Assembly (NCBI GenBank): GCA_037389465.1
Contig: JAZARR010000035.1
Span: forward strand, 118,318-182,317
Source of the DNA: Baylisascaris procyonis
Lineage: Eukaryota; Nematoda; Chromadorea; Rhabditida; Ascarididae
Direction of reading: 5' to 3'
DNA length: 64,000 bases
Below, in pieces: positions 1 through 9,357 of the stretch. Each line of letters starts with the position of its first letter. The first letter of the stretch is position 1. The position numbers and the translations under genes are program-made. The notes below the pieces were generated by a model, which worked only from the letters and a program-made list of their open reading frames with translations, did not search any database and was not told the DNA's origin.

Positions 1-36
1 AAAGAAAAGAAATATTTCAGAAAAGAAAAAGAAAAA
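1..36 (+). repeat. Tail of the preceding satellite array (end of an E block)
   Basis: These bases match the last bases before islands U2 and U4 (6457-6492 and 39961-39996). The window therefore opens at the end of an E block, and a further array lies to the left. Confidence 0.9.
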
Positions 37-44
37 CTCAAGTG

Positions 45-130
45 TTCCACACTCCTTTCCAAAATCTACCTCAGGTCATACGTGCCACCTTAGTCTTCCA
101 TACCCTTTTCCAAATCTATCTCAGGTCTTA
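45..130 (+). repeat. Short direct duplication inside the island
   Basis: Bases 45-80 and 96-130 are imperfect direct copies: both run TTCCA, then a pyrimidine stretch with CCTTT or CCTTTT, TCCAAA, ATCTA and CTCAGGTC. Just after the second copy, the nine bases TTATCGCGC occur twice in tandem (128-136 and 137-145). The same arrangement is in every island; in U5 the first copy is slightly changed. Function unknown. Confidence 0.85.
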
Positions 131-279
131 TCGCGCTTATCGCGCTTCCTGGCGAAATAAGCAACAACTACGCGATGAAAAGACGCAGTTTCCGTTTACA
201 CAGCACATGAAAAAGGAAATACCTTTTGTTAGAAAAACGCAGAATTTCGAAGAAGCAGTCTGAGCGGGAGAGGTCCATG

Positions 280-291
280 AGTTGCGCAACT
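280..291. other. 12-bp perfect palindrome AGTTGCGCAACT
   Basis: A self-complementary 12-mer in CpG-containing sequence, present in all five islands. It could be a dimeric protein site, but I cannot assign a factor. Confidence 0.55.
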
Positions 292-315
292 GTAAATGAG
301 CGGCACAGTACGCAT

Positions 316-351
316 CTAATAAAGAGAAACACAGTGGCGGGCTTTTATTAG
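316..351. promoter_or_regulatory. Inverted repeat with AATAAA on both strands (possible poly(A) signal), U1
   Basis: CTAATAAA (316-323) and TTTATTAG (344-351) are perfect complements separated by 20 bases. Because the stem contains AATAAA, the canonical eukaryotic poly(A) hexamer is present on the + strand (318-323) and on the - strand (344-349). The sequence after the + strand hexamer includes GTGGCGGG and GTGGTAATG, which is mildly G/T-rich. Hexamers occur by chance in AT-rich DNA, so a transcript end here is inference. Confidence 0.3.
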
Positions 352-814
352 TGGTAATGTCACAATGAAACTTTGACCTTCGTGTGGGGTCACTGCGGAT
401 CGATAACGACTCATTTTTTGAATAGTTCTCGAGGAAGTGCTACCGTACGCTACTCGGTAATTGTGAGGGAAAACGTGATCGTCAACACTATCGAAACTTC
501 TTCAACACAGCGTATAGCAGAATCGAGTGCTAACCAATTTACGAACACACAATTATGACCTATTACAAATTTCAACGCGCCAACAGCCGCAATCGTTCAA
601 TGGCAGCCTCTAGCTAATAACGGATACTACGAATAGATTTTAGCCAATGTCCGAATACATTTTTCAAGATCGTTCGAGCCCTTCTTATGTTTAAAAAAAA
701 ACTTCCAGAACATAGACACAGAATAAATTCAACAAAATAACATAGTTCGACAGAAATAAATGATATAAAATAATTTATCTCTTCAAATGTGAAGATATCA
801 CTTCGTTTCAATCC

Positions 815-822
815 TATATAAG
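815..822 (+). promoter_or_regulatory. TATA-box-like TATATAAG in U1
   Basis: TATATAAG lies 58 bp before the island ends and faces the satellite. A start 25-32 bp downstream would fall near 841-850, still in the island, so a transcript would run straight into the purine-rich array. There is no strong initiator match. Conserved in all islands, but the islands are near-identical throughout, so conservation adds little. Confidence 0.3.
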
Positions 823-864
823 CAAAAAAACACTGACGCATCAAAAAGCCGAGAAAATTAAAGA

Positions 865-874
865 AATCATGATT
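865..874. other. 10-bp palindrome AATCATGATT near the island's right edge
   Basis: Perfectly self-complementary and only six bases from where satellite resumes at 881. Present in U2, U3 and U4 as well. No assigned role. Confidence 0.4.
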
Positions 875-880
875 ACATCC

Positions 881-2904
881 GAAAACATCTCAGGAAGGGA
901 AAATAAATATTTCAGAAAGAGAAAAGAAATGTATCAGGTAAGGAAAAGAAACATTTCAGAAAAGAAAAAGAAACATTTCACGTAAGGAAAAGAAATACTT
1001 CAGAAAAGGAAAAAAATGATCAAGAAAAGGAAAACAATTATTTTAGGAAAGGGAAAGAATTATTTGAGAAAAGGAAGAGAAAGATTTCGGATTCAGGCGA
1101 GGAAGAGAAATATTTCAGAAAAGGAAGAAAAATATTTCAGGAAACGAAAAGAAATATTACATTTAAAGAGAAATATTCCGGGAAAAAGAAAAATATTTTA
1201 AAGAAGAGAAAATATTTTAGGAAAAGAAAAAAATATTTCAGAAAGGAGAAGAAATAATTCAGAAAAAGAAGAAATATTTCAGGATAGGAACAAAAAGTTT
1301 TCTCGAAGGGAAAAAAATATCTCAGAAAAGAAAAAGGAATATTTTAGGAGATGAAGAGAAATATTTCAGAAAAGAAAAAGAAATATTTTAGGGAAGGAAA
1401 AGAAATGCAGAAGAAAAGGAAAAGAAACATTTCAGAAAAGGGAAAGAAATGTTTCAGAAAAAGAATAGATATATTTTAGAAATGAAAGTTAAATACTTGA
1501 GAAAAGTAAAAGAAATATTTCAGAAAAGGAAAGAAATATTTCAGTAAAAGAAAAGAAATACTTCAGAAAAGGAGAAGAAATATCTCAGGAAAGGAAAAGA
1601 AATATTTCAGAGAGAGAAATATTCCGGGAAAAAGAAAAATATTTGAAAGAAGAGAAAATATTTTAGGAAAGGAAAAAAATATTTCAGAAAGGAGAAGAAA
1701 TAATCCAGAAAAAGAAGAAATATTTCAGGATAGGAACAAAAAGCTTTCTCGAAGGGAAAAAATAGCTCAGAAAAGAAAAAGGAATATTTTGGGAAGGAAA
1801 AGAAATGCAGAAGAAAAGGAGAACAATTATTTCAGAAAAAGGGAAGAAATGTTTCACAAAAAGAAAAGAAATACTTCGGAAAAGGAGAAGAAATATTTCA
1901 GGAAAAGAAAAAAATATTTCAGGAAAGGAAAAGAAATATTCCAAAAGAGAAAAGAAATATCAGGAAAAGAAAAGAAATACCTTAGAAAAGAGGAAGAAAT
2001 ATTTCAGGAAGAGAATAGAAATATTTCAGATATAGGGAAGAAATGTTTCAGAAAAAGAAAAGAAATACTTCGGAAAAGGAGAAGAAATATATCAGGAAAG
2101 GAAAATAAATATTTCAGGAAAGGAAAAGAAATATTCCAAAAGAGAAAAGAAATATCAGGAAAGGAAAAGAAATACCTCAGAAAGAGAGGAAGAAATATTT
2201 CAGGAAGACAATAGAAACATTTCAGAAAAGCGAAAGAAAAGTTTCAGAAAGAGAAAAGAAATATTACATTTGAAGAGAAGTATTCCGGGAAAAAGAAAAA
2301 TATTTTAAAGAGGAGAAAATATTTTAGGAAAGGAAAATATATTTCAGAAAGAAAAAGAAATAATTCAGAAAAAGAAGAAATATTTCGGGAGAGGCACAAA
2401 AAGTTTTCTCCAAAGGAAAAAAATATCTCAGAAAAGAAAAAGGAATATTTTAGGAGAGGAAGAGAAATATTTCAGAAAAGAAAAAGAAATATTTTCGGGA
2501 AGGAAAAGAAATACAGAAGAAAAGGAGAACAAATATTTCAGAAATAGGGAACAAATGTTGCAGAAAAAGAAAAGATATATTTCAGAAAAGAAAGTTAAAT
2601 ACTTCAGAAAAGTAAAAGAAATATTTCAGAAAAGGAAAGAAATATTTCAGTAAGAGAACAGAAATACTTCAGAAAAGGAGAAGAAAAATCTCAGGAAAGG
2701 AAAATAAATATTTCAGGAAAGGAAAAGAAATACCTCACAAAGAGAGGAAGAAATATTTCAGGAAAGGAAAAGAAATATTCCAGCATAGGGACAAAAAGTT
2801 TTCACGAAGAGAAAAAAGATGTCAGAAAAGACAAAGGAATATTTTAGGAGAGGAACAGAAATATTTCAGAAAAGAAAAAGAAATATTTTCGGGAAGGAAA
2901 AGAA
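881..2904 (+). repeat. Array 1, P block (2024 bp, follows U1)
   Basis: This is the first block after an island. It has the same order of variants and almost the same length after U2 (2023), U3 (2024) and U4 (2019). A marker found once per array is GATTTCGGATTCAGGCGAGG at 1083-1102; another is the variant TTACATTTAAAGAGAAATAT instead of the usual marker block. It contains no gene; its lysine- and arginine-rich reading frames stop and start with monomer variants. Confidence 0.85.
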
Positions 2905-3810
2905 ATGCAGAAGAAAAGGAGAACAAATATTTCAGAAATAGGAAAGAAATGTTTCAGAAAAAGAAAAGAAATACTTCAGAAAAGGAGAAGAAATATTTCA
3001 GGAAAGGAAAATAAATATTTCAGGAAAGGAAAAGAAATATTCCAAAAGAGAAAAGAAATATCAGGAAAGGAAAAGAAATACCTCAGAAAGAGAGGAAGAA
3101 ATATTTCAGGAAGAGAATAGAAATATTTCAGAAAAGGAAAGAAAAGTTTCAGAAAGAGAAAAGAAATATTACATTTGAAGAGAAGTATTCCGGGAAAAAG
3201 AAAAAATATTTTAAAGAGGAGAAAATATTTTAGGAAAGGAAAATATATTTCAGAAAGAAAAAGAAATAATTCAGAAAAAGAAGAAATATTTCGGGAGAGG
3301 AACAAAAAGTTTTCTCCAAAGGAAAAAAATATCTCAGAAAAGAAAAAGGAATATTTTAGGAGAGGAAGAGAAATATTTCAGAAAAGAAAAAGAAATATTT
3401 TCGGGAAGGAAAAGAAATACAGAAGAAAAGGAGAACAAATATTTCAGAAATAGGGAAGAAATGTTGCAGAAAAAGAAAAGATATATTTCAGAAAAGAAAG
3501 TTAAATACTTCAGAAAAGTAAAAGAAATATTTCAGAAAAGGAAAGAAATATTTCAGTAAGAGAACAGAAATACTTCAGAAAAGGAAAAGAAAAATCTCAG
3601 GAAAGGAAAATAAATATTTCAGGAAAGGAAAAGAAATACCTCACAAAGAGAGGAAGAAATATTTCAGGAAAGGAAAAGAAATATTCCAGCATAGGGACAA
3701 AAAGTTTTCACGAAGAGAAAAAATATCTCAGAAAAGAAAAAGGAATATTTTAGGAGAGGAAGAGAAATATTTCAGAAAAGAAAAAGAAATATTTCAGGGA
3801 AGGAAAAGAA
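2905..3810 (+). repeat. Array 1, half of a 1.86-kb Q unit
   Basis: Starts at the ATGCAGAAGAAAAGGAG variant and ends before the ATGTATAAGAAAAGGAG variant at 3811. It equals the second half of the Q unit at 10315-11220 (both 906 bp). The first half of Q, about 957 bp, is missing here, so P joins directly to the second half. Confidence 0.75.
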
Positions 3811-4750
3811 ATGTATAAGAAAAGGAGAAGAAATATTTCAGAAATAGGAAAGAAATGTTTCAGAAAAAGAAAAGAAATACTTCAGAAAAGGAGAAGTATT
3901 TCAGGAAAGGAAAATAAATATTTCAGGAAAGGAAAAGAAATATTCCAAAAGAGAGAAGAAATATCAGGAAAGGAAAAGAAATACCTTAGAAAGAGAGGAA
4001 GAAATATTTCAGGAAGAGAATAGAAATATTTCAGAAAAGGGAAAGAAAAGTTTCAGAAAGAGAAAAGAAATATTACATTTGAAGAGAAGTATTCCGGGAA
4101 AAAGAAAAATATTTTAAAAAAGAAAATATTTTAGGAAAGGAAAATATATTTCAGAAAGGAAAAGAAATAATTCAGAAAAAGAAGAAATATTTCGGGAGAG
4201 GAACAAAAGTTTTCTCCAAGGGAAAAAAATATCTCAGAAAAGAAAAAGGAATATTTTAGGAGAGGAAGAGAAATATTTCAGAAAAGAAAAAGAAATATTT
4301 TCGGGAAGGAAAAGAAATACAGAAGAAAAGGAGAACAAATATTTCAGAAATAGGGAAGAAATGTTGCAGAAAAAGAAAAGATATATTTCAGAAAAGAAAG
4401 TTAAATACTTCAGAAAAGTAAAAGAAATATTTCAGAAAAGGAAAGAAATATTTCAGTAAAAGAACAGAAATACTTCAGAAAAGGAGAAGAAATATTTCAG
4501 AAAAGGAAAGAAATATTTCAGTAAAAGAACAGAAATACTTCAGAAAAGGAGAAGAAAAATCTCAGGAAAGGAAAATAAATATTTCAGGAAAGGAAAAGAA
4601 TTACCTCACAAAGAGAGGAAGAAATATTTCAGGAAAGGAAAAGAAATATTCCAGCATAGGGACAAAAAGTTTTCGCGAAGAGAAAAAAGATCTCAGAAAA
4701 GAAAAAGGAATATTTTAGGAGAGGAACAGAAATATTTCAGAAAAGAAAAA
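3811..4750 (+). repeat. Array 1, R block (matches 19416-20380 and 42858-43811)
   Basis: Begins with ATGTATAAGAAAAGGAG and carries the same late marker as arrays 3 and 4: a local tandem duplication containing CAGTAAAAGAACAGAAATAC twice (about 4450-4550). The right boundary is approximate, set where the sequence switches to H-unit variants. Confidence 0.7.
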
Positions 4751-5536
4751 GAAATATTTCAGTAAAAGAACAGAAATACTTCAGAAAAGAAGAAAAACCT
4801 CAGGAAAGGAAAATAAATATTTCAGGAAAGGAAAAGAAATACCTCACAAAGAGAGGAAGAAATATTTCAGGAAAGGAAAAGAAATATTCCAGCATAGGTA
4901 CAAAATGTTTTCACGAAGAGAAAAAAGATCTCAGAAAAGAAAAAGGAATATTTTAGGAGAGGAACAGAAATATTTCAGAAAAGAAAAAGAAATATTTTAG
5001 GGAAGGAAAACAAATGTAGAAGAAAAGGAGAAGGAATATTTCAGAAATAGTAAAGAAATGTTTCAGAAAAGAAAAGAAATACTTCAGAAAAGGAGAAGTA
5101 TTTCAGGAAAGGAAAATAAATATTTCACGAAAGGAAAAGAAATATTCGAAAAGAGAGAAGAAATATCAGGAAAGGAAAAGAAATGCCTTAGAAAGAGAGG
5201 AAGAAATATTTCAGGAAGAGAATAGAAATATTTCAGAAATAGGAAAGAAATGTTTCAGAAAAAGAATAGATATATTTCAGAAATGAAATTTAAATACTTC
5301 AGAAAAGTAAAAGAAATATTTCAGGAAAGGAAAAGAAATATTCGAAAAGCGAAAAGAAATATCAGGAAAGGAAAAGAAATACCTTAGAAAGAGTGGAATA
5401 AATATTTCAGGAAGAGAATAGAAATATTTCAGAAATAGTAAAGAAATGTTTCAGAAAAAGAATAGATATATTTCAGAAATGAAAGTTAAATACTTCAGAA
5501 AAGTAAAAGAAATATTTCAGAAAAGGAAAGAAATAT
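4751..5536 (+). repeat. Array 1, fragment of a 4.49-kb H unit
   Basis: About 0.78 kb matching roughly 22590-23365 of the first H unit, including AAAACCTCAGG, the variant CATAGGTACAAAATG, and ACAAATGTAGAAG at about 5010. The rest of an H unit is absent on both sides, so this looks like what was left after a large deletion of a long array. Confidence 0.75.
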
Positions 5537-6492
5537 TTGGGTGAAAGAAAAGAAATACTTCAGAAAAGGAGAAGAAATATCTCAGGAAAGGAAGAGAAAT
5601 ATTTCAGAAAGAGAAAAGAAACATGTCAGGAAAGGAAAAGAAATATTCCAAAAGAGAAAAGAAATATCAGGAAAGGAAAAGAAATACCTCAGAAAGAGAG
5701 GAAGAAATATTTCAGGAAAGGAAAAGAAATATTTCAGAAAAGGGAAAGAAAAGTTTCAAAAAGAGAAAAGAAATATTACATTTGAAGAGAAGTATTCCGG
5801 GAAAAAGAAAAAATATTTTAAAAAAGAGAACATATTTTAGGAAAGGAAAAAAATATTTCAGAAAGGAAAAGAAATAATTCAGAAAAAGAAATATTTCAGG
5901 ATAGGAACAAAAAGCTATCTCGAAGGGAAAAAAATATCTCAGAAAAGAAAAAGGAATATTTTAGGAGAGGAACAGAAATATTTCAGAAAAGAAAAAGAAA
6001 TATTTTCGGGAAGGAAAAGAAATGCAGAAGAAAAGGAGAACAAATATTTCAGATATAGGGAAGAAATGTTTCAGAAAAAGAAAAGAAATACTTCGGAAAA
6101 GGAGAAGAAATATATCAGGAAAGGAAAAGAAATACCTTAGAAGGAGAGGAAGAAATATTTCAGGAAGAGAATAGAAATATTTCAGAGAAGGGATAGAAAA
6201 GTTTCAGAAAGCGAAAAGAATTGTTACATTTGAAGAGAAGTATTCCGGGAAAAAGAAAAATATTTTAAAAAAGAGAAAATATATTAGGAAAGGAAAAAAT
6301 ATTTCAGAAAGGAAAAGAAATATTCCAAAAGAGAGAAGAAATATCAGGAAAGGAAAAGAAATATATCAGTTGAGGAAGAGAAATATTTCAGAAGAGAAGA
6401 GAAATGTTTAGAAAAAGAGAAAAACATTTTAGGAAAGGATACGAAGTATTTCAGAAAAAGAAAAGAAATATTTCAGAAAAGAAAAAGAAAAA
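5537..6492 (+). repeat. Array 1, E block (956 bp, precedes U2)
   Basis: This block always lies immediately left of an island. Its markers are ACATGTCAGG, AAGAATTGTTACATTTG, AAAATATATTAGG and ATATATCAGTTGAGGAAGAG (6361-6380), followed by the switch to island sequence at 6493. Lengths elsewhere: 958, 957 and about 937 bp. Confidence 0.85.
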
Positions 6493-6771
6493 CTCAAGTG
6501 TTCCACACTCCTTTCCAAAATCTACCTCAGGTCATACGTGCCACCTTAGTCTTCCATACCCTTTTCCAAATCTATCTCAGGTCTTATCGCGCTTATCGCG
6601 CTTCCTGGCGAAATAAGCAACAACTACGCGATGAAAAGACGCAGTTTCCGTTTACACAGCACATGAAAAAGGAAATACCTTTTGTTAGAAAAACGCAGAA
6701 TTTCGAAGAAGCAGTCTGAGCGGGAGAGGTCCATGAGTTGCGCAACTGTAAATGAGCGGCACAGTACGCAT

Positions 6772-6807
6772 CTAATAAAGAGAAACACAGTGGCGGGCTT
6801 TTATTAG
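6772..6807. promoter_or_regulatory. AATAAA-containing inverted repeat in U2
   Basis: Arms at 6772-6779 and 6800-6807, AATAAA at 6774-6779; unchanged from U1. Confidence 0.3.
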
Positions 6808-7268
6808 TGGTAATGTCACAATGAAACTTTGACCTTCGTGTGGGGTCACTGCGGATCGATAACGACTCATTTTTTGAATAGTTCTCGAGGAAGTGCTACC
6901 GTACGCTACTCGGTAATTGTGAGGGAAAACGTGATCGTCAACACTATCGAAACTTCTTCAACACAGCGTATAGCAGAATCGAGTGCTAACCAATTTACGA
7001 ACACACAATTATGACCTATTACAAATTTCAACGCGCCAACAGCCGCAATCGTTCAATGGCAGCCTCTAGCTAATAACGGATACTACGAATAGATTTTAGC
7101 CAATGTCCGAATACATTTTTCAAGATCGTTCGAGCCCTTCTTATGTTTAAAAAAACTTCCAGAACATAGACACAGAATAAATTCAACAAAATAACATAGT
7201 TCGACAGAAATAAATGATATAAAATAATTTATCTCTTCAAATGTGAAGATATCACTTCGTTTCAATCC

Positions 7269-7276
7269 TATATAAG
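7269..7276 (+). promoter_or_regulatory. TATATAAG in U2
   Basis: Same place as in U1, 58 bp before the satellite resumes at 7335. Confidence 0.3.
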
Positions 7277-7334
7277 CAAAAAAACACTGACGCATCAAAA
7301 AGCCGAGAAAATTAAAGAAATCATGATTACATCC

Positions 7335-9357
7335 GAAAACATCTCAGGAAGGGAAAATAAATATTTCAGAAAGAGAAAAGAAATGTATCAGGTAAGGAAA
7401 AGAAACATTTCAGAAAAGAAAAAGAAACATTTCACGTAAGGAAAAGAAATACTTCAGAAAAGGAAAAAATGATCAAGAAAAGGAAAACAATTATTTTAGG
7501 AAAGGGAAAGAATTATTTGAGAAAAGGAAGAGAAAGATTTCGGATTCAGGCGAGGAAGAGAAATATTTCAGAAAAGGAAGAAAAATATTTCAGGAAACGA
7601 AAAGAAATATTACATTTAAAGAGAAATATTCCGGGAAAAAGAAAAATATTTTAAAGAAGAGAAAATATTTTAGGAAAAGAAAAAAATATTTCAGAAAGGA
7701 GAAGAAATAATTCAGAAAAAGAAGAAATATTTCAGGATAGGAACAAAAAGTTTTCTCGAAGGGAAAAAAATATCTCAGAAAAGAAAAAGGAATATTTTAG
7801 GAGATGAAGAGAAATATTTCAGAAAAGAAAAAGAAATATTTTAGGGAAGGAAAAGAAATGCAGAAGAAAAGGAAAAGAAACATTTCAGAAAAGGGAAAGA
7901 AATGTTTCAGAAAAAGAATAGATATATTTTAGAAATGAAAGTTAAATACTTGAGAAAAGTAAAAGAAATATTTCAGAAAAGGAAAGAAATATTTCAGTAA
8001 AAGAAAAGAAATACTTCAGAAAAGGAGAAGAAATATCTCAGGAAAGGAAAAGAAATATTTCAGAGAGAGAAATATTCCGGGAAAAAGAAAAATATTTGAA
8101 AGAAGAGAAAATATTTTAGGAAAGGAAAAAAATATTTCAGAAAGGAGAAGAAATAATCCAGAAAAAGAAGAAATATTTCAGGATAGGAACAAAAAGCTTT
8201 CTCGAAGGGAAAAATAGCTCAGAAAAGAAAAAGGAATATTTTGGGAAGGAAAAGAAATGCAGAAGAAAAGGAGAACAATTATTTCAGAAAAAGGGAAGAA
8301 ATGTTTCACAAAAAGAAAAGAAATACTTCGGAAAAGGAGAAGAAATATTTCAGGAAAAGAAAAAAAATATTTCAGGAAAGGAAAAGAAATATTCCAAAAG
8401 AGAAAAGAAATATCAGGAAAAGAAAAGAAATACCTTAGAAAAAGAGGAAGAAATATTTCAGGAAGAGAATAGAAATATTTCAGATATAGGGAAGAAATGT
8501 TTCAGAAAAAGAAAAGAAATACTTCGGAAAAGGAGAAGAAATATATCAGGAAAGGAAAATAAATATTTCAGGAAAGGAAAAGAAATATTCCAAAAGAGAA
8601 AAGAAATATCAGGAAAGGAAAAGAAATACCTCAGAAAGAGAGGAAGAAATATTTCAGGAAGACAATAGAAACATTTCAGAAAAGCGAAAGAAAAGTTTCA
8701 GAAAGAGAAAAGAAATATTACATTTGAAGAGAAGTATTCCGGGAAAAAGAAAAATATTTTAAAGAGGAGAAAATATTTTAGGAAAGGAAAATATATTTCA
8801 GAAAGAAAAAGAAATAATTCAGAAAAAGAAGAAATATTTCGGGAGAGGCACAAAAAGTTTTCTCCAAAGGAAAAAAATATCTCAGAAAAGAAAAAGGAAT
8901 ATTTTAGGAGAGGAAGAGAAATATTTCAGAAAAGAAAAAGAAATATTTTCGGGAAGGAAAAGAAATACAGAAGAAAAGGAGAACAAATATTTCAGAAATA
9001 GGGAACAAATGTTGCAGAAAAAGAAAAGATATATTTCAGAAAAGAAAGTTAAATACTTCAGAAAAGTAAAAGAAATATTTCAGAAAAGGAAAGAAATATT
9101 TCAGTAAGAGAACAGAAATACTTCAGAAAAGGAGAAGAAAAATCTCAGGAAAGGAAAATAAATATTTCAGGAAAGGAAAAGAAATACCTCACAAAGAGAG
9201 GAAGAAATATTTCAGGAAAGGAAAAGAAATATTCCAGCATAGGGACAAAAAGTTTTCACGAAGAGAAAAAGATGTCAGAAAAGACAAAGGAATATTTTAG
9301 GAGAGGAACAGAAATATTTCAGAAAAGAAAAAGAAATATTTCAGGGAAGGAAAAGAA
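7335..9357 (+). repeat. Array 2, P block (2023 bp)
   Basis: Matches 881-2904 with isolated single-base indels, and contains the GATTTCGGATTCAGG marker once. It ends at the ATGTATAAG variant, whereas in array 1 the same junction leads into the ATGCAGAAG variant. Confidence 0.85.

Larger units (their letters stand above)
37..880 (+). repeat. Island U1: 844-bp complex repeat, complete copy
   Basis: This is normal-complexity sequence, rich in CpG (for example TTATCGCGC, GTTGCGCAAC, CCGTACGC), sharply bounded by purine-rich satellite. It recurs at 6493, 12820, 39997 and 63222, same strand, with very few differences. U1, U4 and U5 have nine A after ATGTTT near 690-702; U2 and U3 have seven. The ends are not inverted repeats of each other, I see no target-site duplication, and there is no transposase or reverse-transcriptase reading frame, so it does not look like an intact mobile element. 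It holds only short reading frames: 73 codons at 42-263 (+), 61 at 373-558 (+), 76 at 614-844 (-). None resembles a protein I know, and the last changes frame with the A-tract length. Function unknown; a control or punctuation element of the array is possible. Confidence 0.96.
6493..7334 (+). repeat. Island U2, complete copy (842 bp)
   Basis: Identical in plan to U1. The only difference I found is the A-tract after ATGTTT: seven A instead of nine, which shifts the minus-strand reading frame that crosses it. Confidence 0.96.

Noticed and set aside
42..263. 73-codon frame in the island (also at 6498 and inside a longer frame at 12546), and the 61-codon frame at 373-558
   Set aside because: Identity between copies reflects duplication of the whole island, not coding constraint. 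No start context, domain or homologue is recognised, and the first frame can run into satellite. Transcript or peptide evidence would change this.
672..680. GTTCGAGCC, a match to the RNA polymerase III B box (tRNA gene or tRNA-derived SINE)
   Set aside because: The surrounding bases do not form a T-arm stem, no good A box lies 30-60 bp upstream, and no T-run terminator follows on the same strand.
37..880. Island as a transposon or retroelement
   Set aside because: No terminal inverted repeats, LTRs, target-site duplication, poly(A) end or enzyme domain; every copy sits at the same place between E and P, so it multiplies with the array rather than by jumping.
881..6492. CRISPR-like array
   Set aside because: The regularly repeated palindromic unit has no unique spacers, the unit length varies from 20 to 23 bp, there are no cas genes, and the context is eukaryotic satellite.
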